Assembly (NCBI GenBank): GCA_013397795.1 | Contig: VZTJ01004171.1 | Location: 1,776,552 to 1,840,551, forward strand | DNA: 64,000 bases | Source: Orthonyx spaldingii | Lineage: Eukaryota; Chordata; Aves; Passeriformes; Orthonychidae | Direction: 5' to 3' | In this document: piece after piece, positions 1-13,839 of the stretch | Position numbering within the stretch: the first letter of the stretch is position 1 | How the letters are laid out: the number at the start of each line of letters is the position of its first letter | Notes under the pieces: generated by a model | Databases searched by the model: none | The model's input: only the letters and a program-made list of their open reading frames with translations | What the model was told of the DNA's origin: nothing | Position numbers and translations under genes: made by a program

Positions 1-1880
1 ACTGGAAGGAAGATTGCTCACCCCTAATGGTAAAAGGAGATAACTTCTTGCACCCTTAGGCAAAAATGGAAGAGAGCAGGCAGTCAGGGATTTATAGGAG
101 AGCAATCCATGTGTGCCTGTTTATCCAAGATTTGTGATATTTTAATAGCTAAGCAATCAAGGGAGTAAATGAGTCGATGGTTTCACATTATTATGCAAAT
201 ATTGAGAATAATGCTCTCAAGCACACAGAATCTTTAGTGATTTTAAATTTTGTGTGCAATATTTTTGTAAACTTGAAGTATAACATTGGAATATTAGTAA
301 AATACCTTCAAGATTTTTTTGATTTATTGTGTTTATTGAAATGGTAGTGTAATATTGGCCTACTCAAGACTTAACTAAAATGTATGGTGCCTGGGCAACC
401 ATAGAATGTAATGACAGTGTTTCACATTATTTTATTCCTTTAATATCAATAAAAGCTGGTGCTTCCTATTTTTGGGAGGCATTTGTTAAATGAAGATTTT
501 GCAGAGTTCTAATTTGGAACTGAATGATGCTGTGGCCAGAGAAGAGTTTTTATATTTACACAAGGAAGTCAGTATTTGTATCTAGAGGTTTTAATATGCC
601 TATTTTGGGGGATCCTTCCTTGAAAATCAGAACCAAGCCCAGTCAATTAATAAGCAAACAAATCTAACTGAAATTTTTGCAATGGGATGAGTGACAGCAT
701 ACTTCTGTCAATACAGTAATTAACAACAGAAAAAAATCTTTGCAACAGATGAAAATATAACAACTTTATGTCTGACAGCCTGTTTTTACACACAGCCTTT
801 ATGGTGGTAAAGTGTGGTATAGACTTGGGATTCCCTTTTTCTGATACTACTGCACTGTGGTATAACCACATAATTGGTTTTTAGAAACAGGAATTCAGGT
901 GTAGCTCATTTCCCTTCTTGCTAGCACAGTTACTCCATTTGAGCTGTATTTTCTCCTTTCAAATGCTGTTTAAGTGCATTGACCTAGTTAAAACCATACA
1001 ACATCTGGGTTAAGGCAGAGTGGGGAAGCCAGTAGTGTCTTGCCAACTTATTCATACCTGTGTCACCTCTGTTCTTTGAGCAGAACGGAAAAGTGTAAAT
1101 TGCAAATTAGTGTGATCAGTAAAGTGAAAAAATAGCACACTGAATTACCAAATCTGTTGGGTGAGAAGGTGCCATATTTTTGACAATTTTTAAAATTATT
1201 TCTGTGTTTTACAATATTTCAGCTGAAAGTCAAGTTCTTCCTAAGCTTTCATGTCATGCTACCTCTGTCACAACATTCCAGCCTTGTGCATGAACAGCAC
1301 CAAGGGGGACAGGTCACTCCCCTGAGCACACAGGTAGCTGCAGTCGGTGTGAGCTGTCAGCCTGCCCACAGGTCGATGGCTGTGTCACTGGGGAGGTGAG
1401 CTCCAGAGCTGGGTTGCATCCTCCCCTTCCACGCTTGTGTTGCTTTGTGTGCTGTGCCAGCGCTTGGCTGTGATCACCAAGGTAGTGAGTCATCTGTCTG
1501 AGAAAGTTGTGGTCCGATTGGATGGTGCAACCTCACCCCAAATGCCAAATGAAATAATTCATGGTTTATTGTTTGAAGACTGTGGGACCCAGGATTGCTG
1601 AGGAGGGCATTAGGATGTCTCATGTCTCCTGGTCCCTGCACAGGAGCAAAGCTGAAAGAGAAGTTCTTGCTCTGGAGAAGTTCTTACAAAACACTCGCTA
1701 TTCAAGAATTACTTCGACATGTGATAACTAGTTGTTGGATTTCTCATCTGAAGTCATCCAGTACTCTTGAGAGATGTGCTGTGGGGCTGCTGCTGTATCA
1801 TGCATAAAAGGAGACAACCGAACGAACGCGCTGCTTTTCTTCTAGCAATGTTGGTGCCTCCTATTTCTAACCTGTATAAA
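1..1880. other. Intergenic, AT-rich; nothing recognised
   Basis: Open frames are short and lack domain signatures. Composition is AT-rich apart from a slightly GC-richer patch at 1260-1470. I see no repeat family or splice-bounded exon here. Confidence 0.5.
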
Positions 1881-2890
1881 TGATGCAATATGATACTCTG
1901 CTATTCAAAATTCTATTTCTTTCCCCTTCCACCTTTATTCATCCATTGCCCTTATCATTTGATATTCATTGATATTCTGACAATTCTAGTGTTAATGTTA
2001 GGATTGTTGGCCCAACCTTCTGGCAAGCTGTTTTCCTCCTTACTCTCCCTATTTCTAATATTATCTTTTGCAGGTCATATTTTTGAATCGTCTCATGTAT
2101 CAGCCAGGATCGCTGTCTTGGTACACATCCTCGTGATCTCAGGCCCTAATTTCTCCATTGCTGTATTTAGTGGCTTTCCCAAATCCTTGCTTCATTTAGC
2201 TGAGAACATTTAGTATGTCCTTATTTCTTTTTGTCTTTTCCTTTTGTAGAGGAGGGTGAGCAGTGCTTTTTCCAGCAGTCCCCCAAGATGTCTGAGAGAA
2301 CTGGCAACAAAACACATAATCTCTCTCTCCTTCCAGGTGTCTCCATTTTCTGTCAGTGGTCCCTTCTGACCTGTTCTTTTGAAATTCTCAGTTTGATATT
2401 TAGTATCTTTGTTTAAACTGCTCCTATTTCTCTTTCATCTCTTACCCCTACCTGCCTGTATAGCATCCTTGCCACACTTCACTTTCACATTCTGATTTCT
2501 AAATATCATAGCCATAGCTCTTTGGATCTTTCTTCCCTCCTCTTTTACTTGCCCCATCTAATATTTAAACTACATTTCAAACTCCCTTGTCCTTCCTTCT
2601 ATGGTTTCATGTCCAGTTCTCTCCTCCAAAAACAAATACTTAACTCTTTCTGGAGAAACCAGCTTTTTTATCTTACTTGGCACATCTCCATGATATTCTT
2701 ACATCAAAGATTATGTAATGATTAAAAGTATGTTATCTTCCCTAAATTTACCTATTTGCATTTTATTTTTACTCCCATCCTTTATTCTTAGTCATTTCAA
2801 GTCTTGTCTTTATTTGAACCTTTCTTTTTCACTCCTGATCACCAGCATGAATTTTATTCATTTTGTTTAACCTTGTAAAAAAAATAAAGC
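1881..2890. other. Long pyrimidine-rich tract ending in an A-run with AATAAA
   Basis: About 1 kb is strongly biased to C+T on the + strand (roughly two thirds by eye). It ends abruptly at AAAAAAAATAAAG (2878-2890). The bias creates hydrophobic, Leu/Phe/Ser-rich open frames at 1890-2213, 2231-2416 and 2522-2725 that look like composition artefacts rather than proteins. I cannot assign it to a repeat family. Confidence 0.5.
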
Positions 2891-3294
2891 CACAAACACA
2901 ACCTGCACAAAGATGGAGTTTGGGACTGTTTGTTTACATAGCTAGCTGTGTTACAATGTTGTATTAAAAAGCCAGCTTAGACATTAGCTAATATCTCTCA
3001 AGGTATTTATTTGAACCTACATATTTTGTTGTTTATTTGTGCTCTTTGCTATTTCAATAGCTGTTTATGAGACTTCAGATATTTGTGCCCTGTTCTACTT
3101 TGTAGCCAGCCCATATGGCCTGATATCATGGAAGAAGGCAAGTAGAACATAAAAAAAGGAGGAGTTAAAAGACAAGGTCCTGGTCTATTGTGATTCTCCA
3201 GCAGGAACTCAAGGAGAATTTGTAAGTCAGGTTAAGCAGAACTTTTTATTCAAAGTCAATATAAAGAGTCCTCTGTAAGTCCATATACATATAT

Positions 3295-3320
3295 AAATTA
3301 TTATGAGAAATTATTATGAG
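3295..3320. repeat. 13-bp perfect tandem duplication
   Basis: AAATTATTATGAG occurs twice head to tail (3295-3307 and 3308-3320) without mismatch. Confidence 0.9.
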
Positions 3321-6300
3321 AGATAACACCACAAGTTCTCTGAATTCTGGATGGCAAGAAACCCACAATTCAGCTCCACTTCAAAATTGACACAAGTTTG
3401 GATTTGGGTTTTTTTCCCCAGAGCTAATGAAACACAATTTGTGTAAACTGTCTCTCATTGCCCTGCCCAGGGCTCATCGACGTTCAGTAAGCAAATAGAC
3501 ATTTGCCTAGAGACAAGGCAAGGCTGAAACAGCACTTCTGTGTAAGAAGTGTTTCTGCAGAGTCTAGAAGTTGCAGTAAGAGTCAGATGAGCATGAAAAT
3601 TGACATGGCTTTTCAGAAGTTAACCAAGAGACGCTTTGTAATATGAACTTGGGATCTGAATTAGAGATAATTATTATGTGCTGTTACCAACAACTGCTAA
3701 ACTATTTTTGAAAAGCTGGCTTAATGGATATCAGTTTTACTTCTCTGAGAAAAAGTGTCTCTGGGTGTTACATGTATACTCAACAGGCACAGACAAACAT
3801 TACAATTCAAATTCTGTTAGAGACAAACCCTTAATTACATGTGAGAGCTGAGGGTGACCAGACTCAGTGCATTATACAGTGAGCATCTGCAGAGAAGCAG
3901 GAGCAGATGTGGCAAATGCTGTAGACATGCAACAGCAAGGCAGAAATACAAGTATAGGCAGACAGAGCTACAGGCTCTTGGCTCTGCTTGTTGAATGAAT
4001 ACTAAGAGCCCCATCAGGAGGGCTTCCCCTACATGTCCTGTTACCAACCCAATTTTTTCAAAAAGCAACAGAAATTCTCTTAGGAACCAAAAAATTTAGG
4101 GTTTGATAATTTCTTGCCAAGTTGGCAATGTTGTTCTTCATACCCTTGCACTGTGTAGAAGTTGGCAACAGAAATCCCAACAAGCAAAGTTAAAGCTGAA
4201 GTAAATGTGTAATAAAACTTGTAGGTTTTTGTGTCCTATTCTCACCTGGCCTTCACTCACTCCATGTAGATTTAGATCCCCTAAATCATACAACACCTTC
4301 AAAGCTTTGTCAAAGTAATCTGTTGCCAACAACTTGCCCACCACAGGTAACAGGAGAGCATTTGGCAAACTTAATGCTTGGGTGGCTAGAAATCATCTTG
4401 CAATTTCATCTTAAATATTCATGGTTAAACAGCTTCAGTAAAACAACTTGATCATTCCCTAAGAATATCTACATCGTTATCTATACCTGGCCATAATGCA
4501 TATGTGCAACTCCAAACCTGCATTCCTTGTGAAATGCCTGCATGTGCAGTGATGATCTGTTGAGGATTAATACTGGGATGGCAGACAGCATCCTGGACAA
4601 TGAGATTATATGAAATTTACATTAATGTAAGCTTCCTAAGGGATTATTCAAAACAGGGATTACGTAGCCTTATGAATTTAAAACTTCCTTTGGATTTCTT
4701 CATCCTCTCACCTCATCTCACAGGGGGAGAACCCAGTGGCTTGCACTGGTGCAGCCTCACAAGGGGGATCATTTTGAACAGTGTTCTTTGGCAGAAGCTC
4801 TGCTAGTGTTCACAAGCATATTGGCCTGCAAGGATTAGGAAGAAATTCTGCAACAAATTTTGTGTGGAAAACAACCCATAGGATCCAGCCAGTGGGAGGT
4901 TTAGCTGCTGCTCTGCCTCCCAAGTGGGCTGAGCCAGCCTCTTACTAGGATGCTGACTCCTCAGGCAAGGCACATATTTGTGAGATTACATCTTCTAAAA
5001 GCAGTAATGCAGGTACTGGTGTGCTTTTAATCATTTATCCTTCTCTCTTCTTCCTGTCTGCCATTCCAGCTCCTCAGAGATTAAAAATTCCCTGTCAGCC
5101 GCCTGCCTGGCCCGATCAGTCCCCCAGTTTGGAAACCTGGGATAGGGATTCTGTGCCGTCCACCCTCCTGATTTACAGGCTTCAAATATAGCACCTATAT
5201 TTGGCAGGCATATTTTGGGGGTTTTGGTTTTGTTTTTTTTTTAGTACTGGATACTTGCATTCTCTAAAAACATTTCCAGCTCTAATGGAAAAAGAATGAG
5301 TTGTGAACCTCAAATGAACTCCATGTTTCTCTCTGTGTGGAGATAGAATTATGAGAATTTAAACCATGCTGAGATCTGCCCTTATTGACATTCAGGAAGG
5401 GTGTAGACTCAGACTAGGTGTGGATTGACCTTTGCAGACATGGTAGAAGACATAAAGCTTCACAATTAAGTATTCAGAACCAAAATGAATTAAGAGAGGA
5501 ATTATACATTCACTTCCAGGAAGCTTGTATTTCCTATAAGATCACATCTACAGTTCTTTCCGTCAGGGGTTTCATTAACAGCCATTAGTTAGGATTGACC
5601 TCTTTTGCTGCTTCTGCCTGTAACTGGCTGAATGCCAGTTCTCACAGTTCTCAGTTCTCACAGAATTTTAGTAGGGCTTGCCTCATACTTAGGGTATACC
5701 TAAGTATAAAACCTATACCTTCTGAGAGAAGATCAATCTTCAGAGAGCAGGATACAGGCAAGGTAGCAGCCTGTCAGAACCATGACCTTCTCACTTCAGA
5801 CCACACTTGATGCACCTACACTTTGGCACAGGAGTGTGACTGTGGTATGGACAGACGCATAGAAAAGGATTTAAGGGGGTATCGGTCTGTGTACTGCTAT
5901 TAGGATGTGCAATTGGGCTGCTAGTATATATACTGAAGTGTATTTCAATGTCACAGGTCTCTACAGCAACCAAAAAAATATTTAACGAAGGTATGTCATC
6001 CTGTACTGCCATCACAGATACTGGTCAAAACACGGATCCACCTGAAAATATGCTATAGTACATCCAACCCAGCTCTTTGAAAAGGATTTTCCCCCATACC
6101 AGACTCAAGCAGAAGGCAAAATTTATGATTTTTTTTTCAGGTAGTCTTGCAGCACTAGTCAGCTATATTGAACTGAGAGTTAGATTTGAGCACAGGGTAT
6201 TGAGAAGCAATGCTTTCTACCACAAATGCCCTCAGCATATCCCTTCCTGGGTTGTGACTGATGGTATTTTGGATGCATATCACCAAAAAATTCTATCACC

Positions 6301-7118
6301 TGTATGAAGACCTGGTCAGTGATTAAATACACACTGTGTTGAAATGGGGTACTGTTTTCAAAGAAATAAGAATTGTCGGCAAGACACTACTCACATTGCC
6401 ATCTGAAAATGAGGGTGCAGATACATGATTTTCCAGGTTTCAGCATGGTGTCTGATTTCAGATTCTAGACAAAAGTGTACAATTTATGAAATAACTTTCT
6501 TGGCATTGCAAAGGCTGTTGGAAACTTGTTGAGTTAGCAATCTGTGGGTTGAGTACAATCGCCCTGACAAAGGGATATAACACATATTAGCATCTGTGAT
6601 GGTTAAACCAGTATTAACGATGTAGTGCCATACAGAAAATGCTTTAACTGCGTATTTTTTTTTAAAATTGAGGTCTTTCAAAAATATGATTATTTTCAAA
6701 TAATCAGCTATATTTCATTGCAGCAGTTCTAGTTTCCACTGGCATAGACGAGCAGACAAAGTGCCTTCAGGAGCACCAACACATTTTGATACAGGGGCCT
6801 GAAGTTTATAAGGCACATGCTCAAAACGCAGGCTGAGAGCCATCCAAACAGTCTTAATTTAGCCTCTAGCTTGCATACACTTTATAAATACAGTCTCTCT
6901 GCAGATTATCACACTTTTTTACTTTAATATCTGCCTGTCTTAAAGCTGGATGTTGTTTCTTTAATTCTACTGTGACTATTTATATGCTTAAATATGTCCT
7001 CAAATTCAGCAGAGCTGGACTATGACAGGACTGGAGGCTGCTTCCATGATTTTAAATGTTGATTCATAACACTACACTAGGACTGAGCACTTGGGTTAGG
7101 TCCTTTAAAGGTATTTAA

Positions 7119-7246
7119 ATGACAAACGATGGAAAATAAATTTTGCAAATCATCTAGGAACAAAATTTGCCCCAGATCAGATATGACAAATGATGGAAAA
7201 TAAATTTTTCAAATCATCTAGGAACAAAATTTGCCCCAGATCAGAT
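7119..7246. repeat. 64-bp tandem duplication
   Basis: Two adjacent copies, 7119-7182 and 7183-7246, share all but two positions (AACGATGG versus AATGATGG, and TTTTGCAAAT versus TTTTTCAAAT). The near-identity suggests a recent local duplication. Confidence 0.95.
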
Positions 7247-9818
7247 ATCCATACTCTTACATGTACTTAGTGGTTATTTGCATCTTTAGGTACCTGAGAA
7301 GCTTTAAAAAAAGCTCATCTTTAATGTTTCTTTAGAGTCTGGACTCTATATTAACTATTTGTGAAGTAAAGTTCAGTAATTACAGTGAAAATATGCAAAG
7401 GAAAAAGACGAGAACATTTAATTCAAGAATAGAAAAGGAAACCTGGATGGGAGGATCAAATGAGAGCTGCCACAGCCTAAAAAAGTATCAAGCAACATTT
7501 AAGCAGCATTATTTTAGGACATCAAAGATTATCTTCACATGCTTTAGGTGTGGCTGGAAAAATCTTGGTACTCACACTACAGTTTGGATGTGCTGGTGTG
7601 TTTTTTAATGGTCTAGTATTCCTGAAGGAATCTGCTTTTCAGATTTTATTCTCTTCTTATGAATTGTCCACAGCTGAGAAAATACCTTCAGACATCCAGC
7701 TGAAGCAGCCTAGAAATTAAAGTAAGGAGGATTTAAAAAAATCTAGTTTACTTTCCTTCAAATACCTTGTCTCTCTACTCTTCATTTTACTAAATTCCCC
7801 AGTGGTTGCATCCAAGACGGATTCGTGTTTGGTTTTCAATCCTTTACTTCATCAATCTCACTTCTTGTTATCTCTTTAAGAGAAATGTTTCAATTTCTAC
7901 AGAGCACTGTGAGTTTTTTCAAGCCAGATCTTAAGCTAGCATTGACTTGGAAGTGACAACTACTGAGTAGGCACCTCCATGTAAGACACGCTGCACTGAC
8001 ATTTCAGGTAAAGATAATTCACTGGCTGACGGCTTTTTTCCCCCCTTTAAGTTGCTGACCATGCATGTATCAAGTGAGCTGGCACATGAAAGCCTGTGAC
8101 CAGACAAGGCTGTGATCCTTGCATGGGACACCCAGGCTATGTTTGTTCTCTCACTCCCAGGAGCAGCCACAGAGAATTTCCATTCTCTGGCATGTTTTCC
8201 TAAATTGCACGGATACTCCTTTTAGCATTACATTTGTACTGTCTGCCATGTATCTGTCTGTGCTGTGAAGTCTGCTCCCTCCTGTGCCTGCACAGCCATT
8301 TCTGTACTAAACAGCTTTATTCCCGACACTGGAGACTCTGGAGTCAGCTCCTGAATAGGCTTTTGAGTACACTTGCATCCCTCTGCGAGGCATCTCAAGC
8401 AAATTAATTCTTCCTAGCTTACTAAATGGCTCTACTTTTGGGGTTCACTTCTGGTCAGATGTGTTCCTCAACCCCTGACTGAGAGTGGAAGGGGACCTTC
8501 TCCTGACAACAGCTGCAGTGCCCGATGACCCATTTATTCTTCTAACTAGGACTTGGATTGTTTATATCAACTATACACTTAATACAAGTTTGGGATACAT
8601 TGCAACCTTGCAGAAAATTTATATTTCTATTTATATAATTTCAGTCTCTAATTCCAGTTTAAACCCTAATACAACATGCACATAATTATTTTCAAAGAAT
8701 GAGACAAACCTTTAGCTAATAAATCCCTATGCTGTTCCACAAAGAAGCAAAAGCCTGATTTATTCATAAATAAAAGTTCAGGAAGGTGACTCAAGCCTTT
8801 TAAAAAACTGATGGTTTTTATTTCAGTTCCATTCCAGCACTGGCCTCAAAAGAACAAAATATAAAAGATTAATAAGCTGTAAATTTCTCTCATAGTAGTG
8901 CTGTGTTACAATGAATAAAAGTGCCTGAAAATTCGATTCTCAGAATTGCACTGCTCAGGCCTTGGCTGCTTATCTGAGATGCTCATGGCTTCATGTCTCA
9001 TGAGAGTGCTCTGCATGGTTTTGAAAATAAGTGGGGCACAGCATCCTGGCCCAAACACGGAGGTTTTACATGAAAAAACAGGCAATTTGGGGGGCAGAAA
9101 AGGGTACAGCCACTGTTGGAGCCCAGGAGCACTCTGACGTTGCGAAGTTAGGACAAAGCACTTATTATTCAGCTACCAAGAGGAATGTGAAGCTGATAGC
9201 ATTGAGATAAGTGCGGGCTTTTAAAAAAAACCCAAAACCTAAAGTTGTACTTTGGGGTGTTCATCCCACCTTTTATCCAGTCTGCATTGAGACAAAGATA
9301 GAACTCATGGAGTCCCACCTAGATGTCAAGGATAAGAGTCGAGGAAGGTTGTGGGTGAAGGATTTCATGGGTAAATCCCCACTAGGCTAGAGGAAAGCTC
9401 TGCTGGCGACTACCTACATCAGTTAGTAATTGTGTTTCTCTAGTGGTCAAATAACAAGATGACTTTGCTGACCAGACATTGTCCTTTTGGAAGTGCAGTT
9501 TCAGCTGTGGATTTTGCCTGAGGGAAAGCTGAGCTCCCAGGAGGATGCATATTTCAAAACACAGTCAGTACTACAACAGAATGGAGGCATCATCTATTTT
9601 AGGATTTTACACAAGTCAAAAATAACTTAGGAATCTTTTGCAAAATATATAATCCATTTACTACTTTCCCAAAAATTATTAGAAATTAGGTGTCCAGCTA
9701 CACTTCAATACAAATCTGCCAGTGCTCTCAATGCACTCTGAGGGCTCTTCTATTTCAGAGATTTTCGATCTTAGAAGTCTCTATTTGAATCCATTTTTTA
9801 TTTTGTTAAAGGAAACTT

Positions 9819-9894
9819 AGATACAAACATCTGAATATTTTCAAGTATAATTTTGTAGATACAAACATCTGGATATTTTCAAGTTTAGTTTTGT
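9819..9894. repeat. 38-bp tandem duplication
   Basis: Copies 9819-9856 and 9857-9894 both begin AGATACAAACATCTG and end TTTTGT, with about three substitutions between them. Confidence 0.92.
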
Positions 9895-12800
9895 ATTTTA
9901 TTTCTGTTCCTATTGAAGTATCCAAAATATTATAGCCACAATATAATAGCCTGTGTTATGCATAAGGAAGAAAATAAAGAAAAAGAAACTAAAAGACAAT
10001 TAACAGTCCAGTTAAGCAAAGAGATTCTTAAAACTAGCAGATACTTGTTTTTATGCTTTTATGGTCAGTCTCATTTTAGTTATATTACACTGTCCCAGTT
10101 AGGGACAACATCTCTTTACTCTATGCTTTGTTCTAATTTATACTGGTGGCATTGATTTCAGAAAGATCTAAAACTTTTCCTGAAGCATTTCTGTGGCTGA
10201 GATAAAATGTAACCTGTCTTTTCATATAATCTAGAATTGAGTTGGTTGGAAAGAGAGCTTTGTCATCTGCAAGTCAGTCAGGCATTGCTTGCTCTGAAAC
10301 AAGTGCAACTGTGGATGCAGTTCCAGATCCCCATGAGATTTCTACATGAGGATGCTGTGGATTTTGGCCTTGATTCTGCAAATCTTACTTAGCTCAGCAG
10401 CCCGCAGAAGTGCCATTGCAGCTGACACTCCGGCTGACTCGAGAAAATCCCTGTGGGCTTTGCACAAACTTTTTTGCTTTGATGATTTTTTTAAAATGTT
10501 GCAGTGAATTGCAAGACACTGCTATTTTCCATTCTTTTACAGCAACTTGTGGGAAAATTTTATCCGTCCTTTCTCAACATATGTCAGAGACAGAAACAAG
10601 TCATTAAGGGACTAGCAGAACTTGGCTGGCTCTAGCCCCTGTCTGCACTTCAGAGCAGGTGGATTAGCTGCTGAAGTCTGCAGCAGACAAGCTGTACTAA
10701 CAGGTTTGTAATATAAGCTCTGCAACTAACCATCAACTTGCCACATCACTTGCAAAAGTTTAGCTGTTGTTCTCACAGGAAAAAGGAACAAGCAGAGCAT
10801 CAGCCAAGTGGCTGCAGCATTGCAATACATTTCTGTTTTTCTGAAAATGTCACTCTGATAACATCCTGTAATTTCAGTGATGCAAATCCTTCTCGATTAG
10901 GGAAGAACATTAGCAAACAGCCTAGCTCCATGGTCGGAAATGCTCTTTATAATCTAAAAATCGATGAAACAGTAACATTGAACATTGCACAAATGCTTCC
11001 AGATGGATAACATACATTGTAAGTACCCAGAAAATGTAGTGGGTTTACCTATGAAAAGACACTTTTTGCTAAGGTGCATTGTGAATCCTAGTGAATGCAC
11101 TAAGTTCTATGAAATTACCAGATACAATCTCCCTCTCTTACAAAATCATCCATGACTGAAACCACATGAGTTTCCAAATACACACTTTTGTTTTGCAGCA
11201 AGGTTGTCACTACAGCTTTTGGTTTCTGTATTTCTATGAAGAGACATTTATGAGGCTGAAGACAGCAACCAAGGCAAAGGTACTTGCTTCCCAGGCAGGC
11301 AAAAGGGAACCTTCTGGGAGTGTTTTAGGGGAGCATGATCCCAATGCTGCTGGGGATGGACCAAGATAACTGCCCTTGCTTGAGAGTCTGATTTCTCAGC
11401 ATCCAAAATACCTAATTCCTCTTTCTCTACAATTAAAAAAAAAATTAAAATAGTCAAATGCATGCCAAAGCACCTTTGTATCCCTCTAAAATCTTAATTT
11501 AAAGGTACTGTGGTCAAGAGTCACATTTCCTGTACTTCTATTTGCCTTAGAAATCATAATTGTGTACACAGCAGCAGATGGCTATCTTGCTTTCAAGGTG
11601 CAGCGATGAGTTTTTAGCCAAACATTTGTCAATAATAGTTGATGGGGAAATGCTACAACCTAAGTAGAAAGACTGAAAGAGAAAAGAGAAAAGTATATAG
11701 TTCTTCACATTAGAAATATGATGTAAAAATGCAGTAAAGATACAAAACAAACACAAATCCTTTCCTGCTTTCACTTCACTTGTCTCTCTAGGTTTATGTT
11801 TTAGTAATGGATGAGTGAGCTGGGGTAAGTCTACAGAATGGGGCAAAACAACAAATATGCAGAGTAGGATAAATCAGAAGAACTGTTTGCAGGCCATGTG
11901 GTATTAGAGTGGCAAACTTGGGAAGGAGATGGGGAAGAAATGGAAAGGAGTTTATCACATCTTTTCTTTATGTTAAAGCAGTGAAAATACTGTTAAATAG
12001 TAAGACTTTGCCTACTGTCCTAAAGTTCAAGGAAAGCTGAGGATGGACAATGGTGACAGCCTTGGGATCTGAGAATCCACTCCTGAAAACACAGACAGGC
12101 TTTGCCTGTGCTGGCCACTGGCCCATTATCAGTTTTCCTATTGCCAGACCAGACAAATTCACCTCTGAGCACATAGGAGATGCCTGGGTAGCCTCAATAG
12201 TGGGACTTCCATAATTCAAACTGTCTATGTCAAGTAGACACTATTACTAATCCGTGGAGTTTCTGTCATTTTTTAATGGAAAAATCTTAAAAGTATTGGC
12301 AAGTCTCACCTCTGACACTTCTGTCTGATAAGTGTTATTGTATTTGACTATGACATCATATTAAAAAATATCTCCTATAAATACTTAATTAATTGGTCAG
12401 CGTACTGGTTTCAAAACTCAGAGCTCCTCTTTATCTTCTTGTAGGTGCAAATGTTGCAACTTTGCTTTTTCCCCCCACTATTTTATGAAGTTCATAAACA
12501 TACATTGCCAATACTAAGCAACCAGTTCACTTTTAGTTAACTATATCATTCAAGTGGCTTAAATCTATCAACAAGCTGGTCATTAAATGAGTCACTGACC
12601 TATTTCTCAGCTACTGAAGCTACATAACCTATAACTGATGACCTATAATAGCATCAGTGTGTTATGAAAAATTATTAGCTGGAGAAGCAGAGCAGTAATT
12701 GAACACTTGCCACCAATCTGAGCAGAAAGATTCACCAACTTCAACAAATTCCAGAACTCAACAAATTCTGACCAGAAATCAGATTTTGACAGAGACTGAT

Positions 12801-13839
12801 GTCTAGTGGAAGTACTATGAAGCTCCTACACAGTCACCATTCAGCCCTCCTTCCTTAGATTGTTACTGAAAAATGTTATGCAAGTATTTAAAATGGCTCT
12901 AACCTGGGATGCTCCACAGTAAAATCTGGAGTGCAGATTCCTCAACTCAGAGAGATGAATTTTAGACCTAGCACTTATTTCTACAGTGGAACAAACCAAA
13001 TCTATGGTCCAACCTCTCTCCCTGCTTGGGTACATGTATGGTTTAGATCCAGATCCAGATCCAAATCCTGGGCCCTGGGTAGGCCCACCCTATACAGCAA
13101 GAAGATTGAAAATGTTGGGTTTAATTTTTAAGTTCTTCATTGCTCATACCCAGCAACAGGCAATGCATGGAAGCCCCTGGCCAGCCCTGATGTGTTTCTG
13201 AGTGGTGGAGAGTGATGGGGTGGTGGGAACAGAGGACAGGGCAGTTTTTGGGGGGGAGGGGCAACAGCCAAGTCTGCACACCCAGACAGAGACTGCCAAG
13301 GGGAAGCGAAAATCAAGAGGAGTCAGGAAGGGAGGCAGGATTACCTGCCCTGTGCCACCTCCATCAGCCGTGGCACTGTGGACCTCCATGCCAGGCCCTG
13401 CATCCTGGTGGGGAAACCTTCTGTCCCGTTATCTACAGCCATCATCACACCAGTGTCTAAGCACTTCCTAGCTAAGCCACCTGCTCATAACAAAAAATGA
13501 TGTGGTTTTCTGCTTTTTTTTTTTTTCCTCAGTACAAACCAGCCCAAAATACTCAGTTATAGGCTGCTAAAAGAGCCAGCCACTCATCCTATTTACTGAA
13601 CACAGCCCACTTGGGGGTTGCCTTTTGGGGCTGTAAATGCATGCAGCCTCCCACCCCAGTGGGGGGAGAATTACAGCTTGAAAACTACGGTAGGAGGGGA
13701 GGCACTCTTGACATTTTCTTGCTGCACCACCCTGAAAAGTGACATAAAACCTTCCTGCTGACATACATACATGAAGTTTTGTGTCTGATTTGTATTTGTA
13801 TGATCTGTGGCACTGTGTGTAGATGAAGATAGAAGGTAG

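Larger units (their letters stand above)
2891..13839. other. Intergenic region upstream of TMEM154
   Basis: About 11 kb of AT-rich sequence without a recognised gene. It contains short tandem duplications (3295-3320, 7119-7246, 9819-9894), a GATCCA hexamer run (13047-13071) and a splice-flanked open segment on the minus strand (4246-4385) treated in the findings. In human, TIGD4 and ARFIP1 lie on this side of TMEM154; neither protein is encoded in the window. Confidence 0.5.

Noticed and set aside
1890..2213. Hydrophobic 107-codon frame as a membrane protein
   Set aside because: Leu/Phe/Ser richness follows from the pyrimidine-rich strand; there is no promoter, exon borders or homology.
13047..13071. 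GATCCA hexamer repeat encoding Asp-Pro repeats
   Set aside because: Only about four degenerate units; a trivial microsatellite rather than a coding or regulatory feature.
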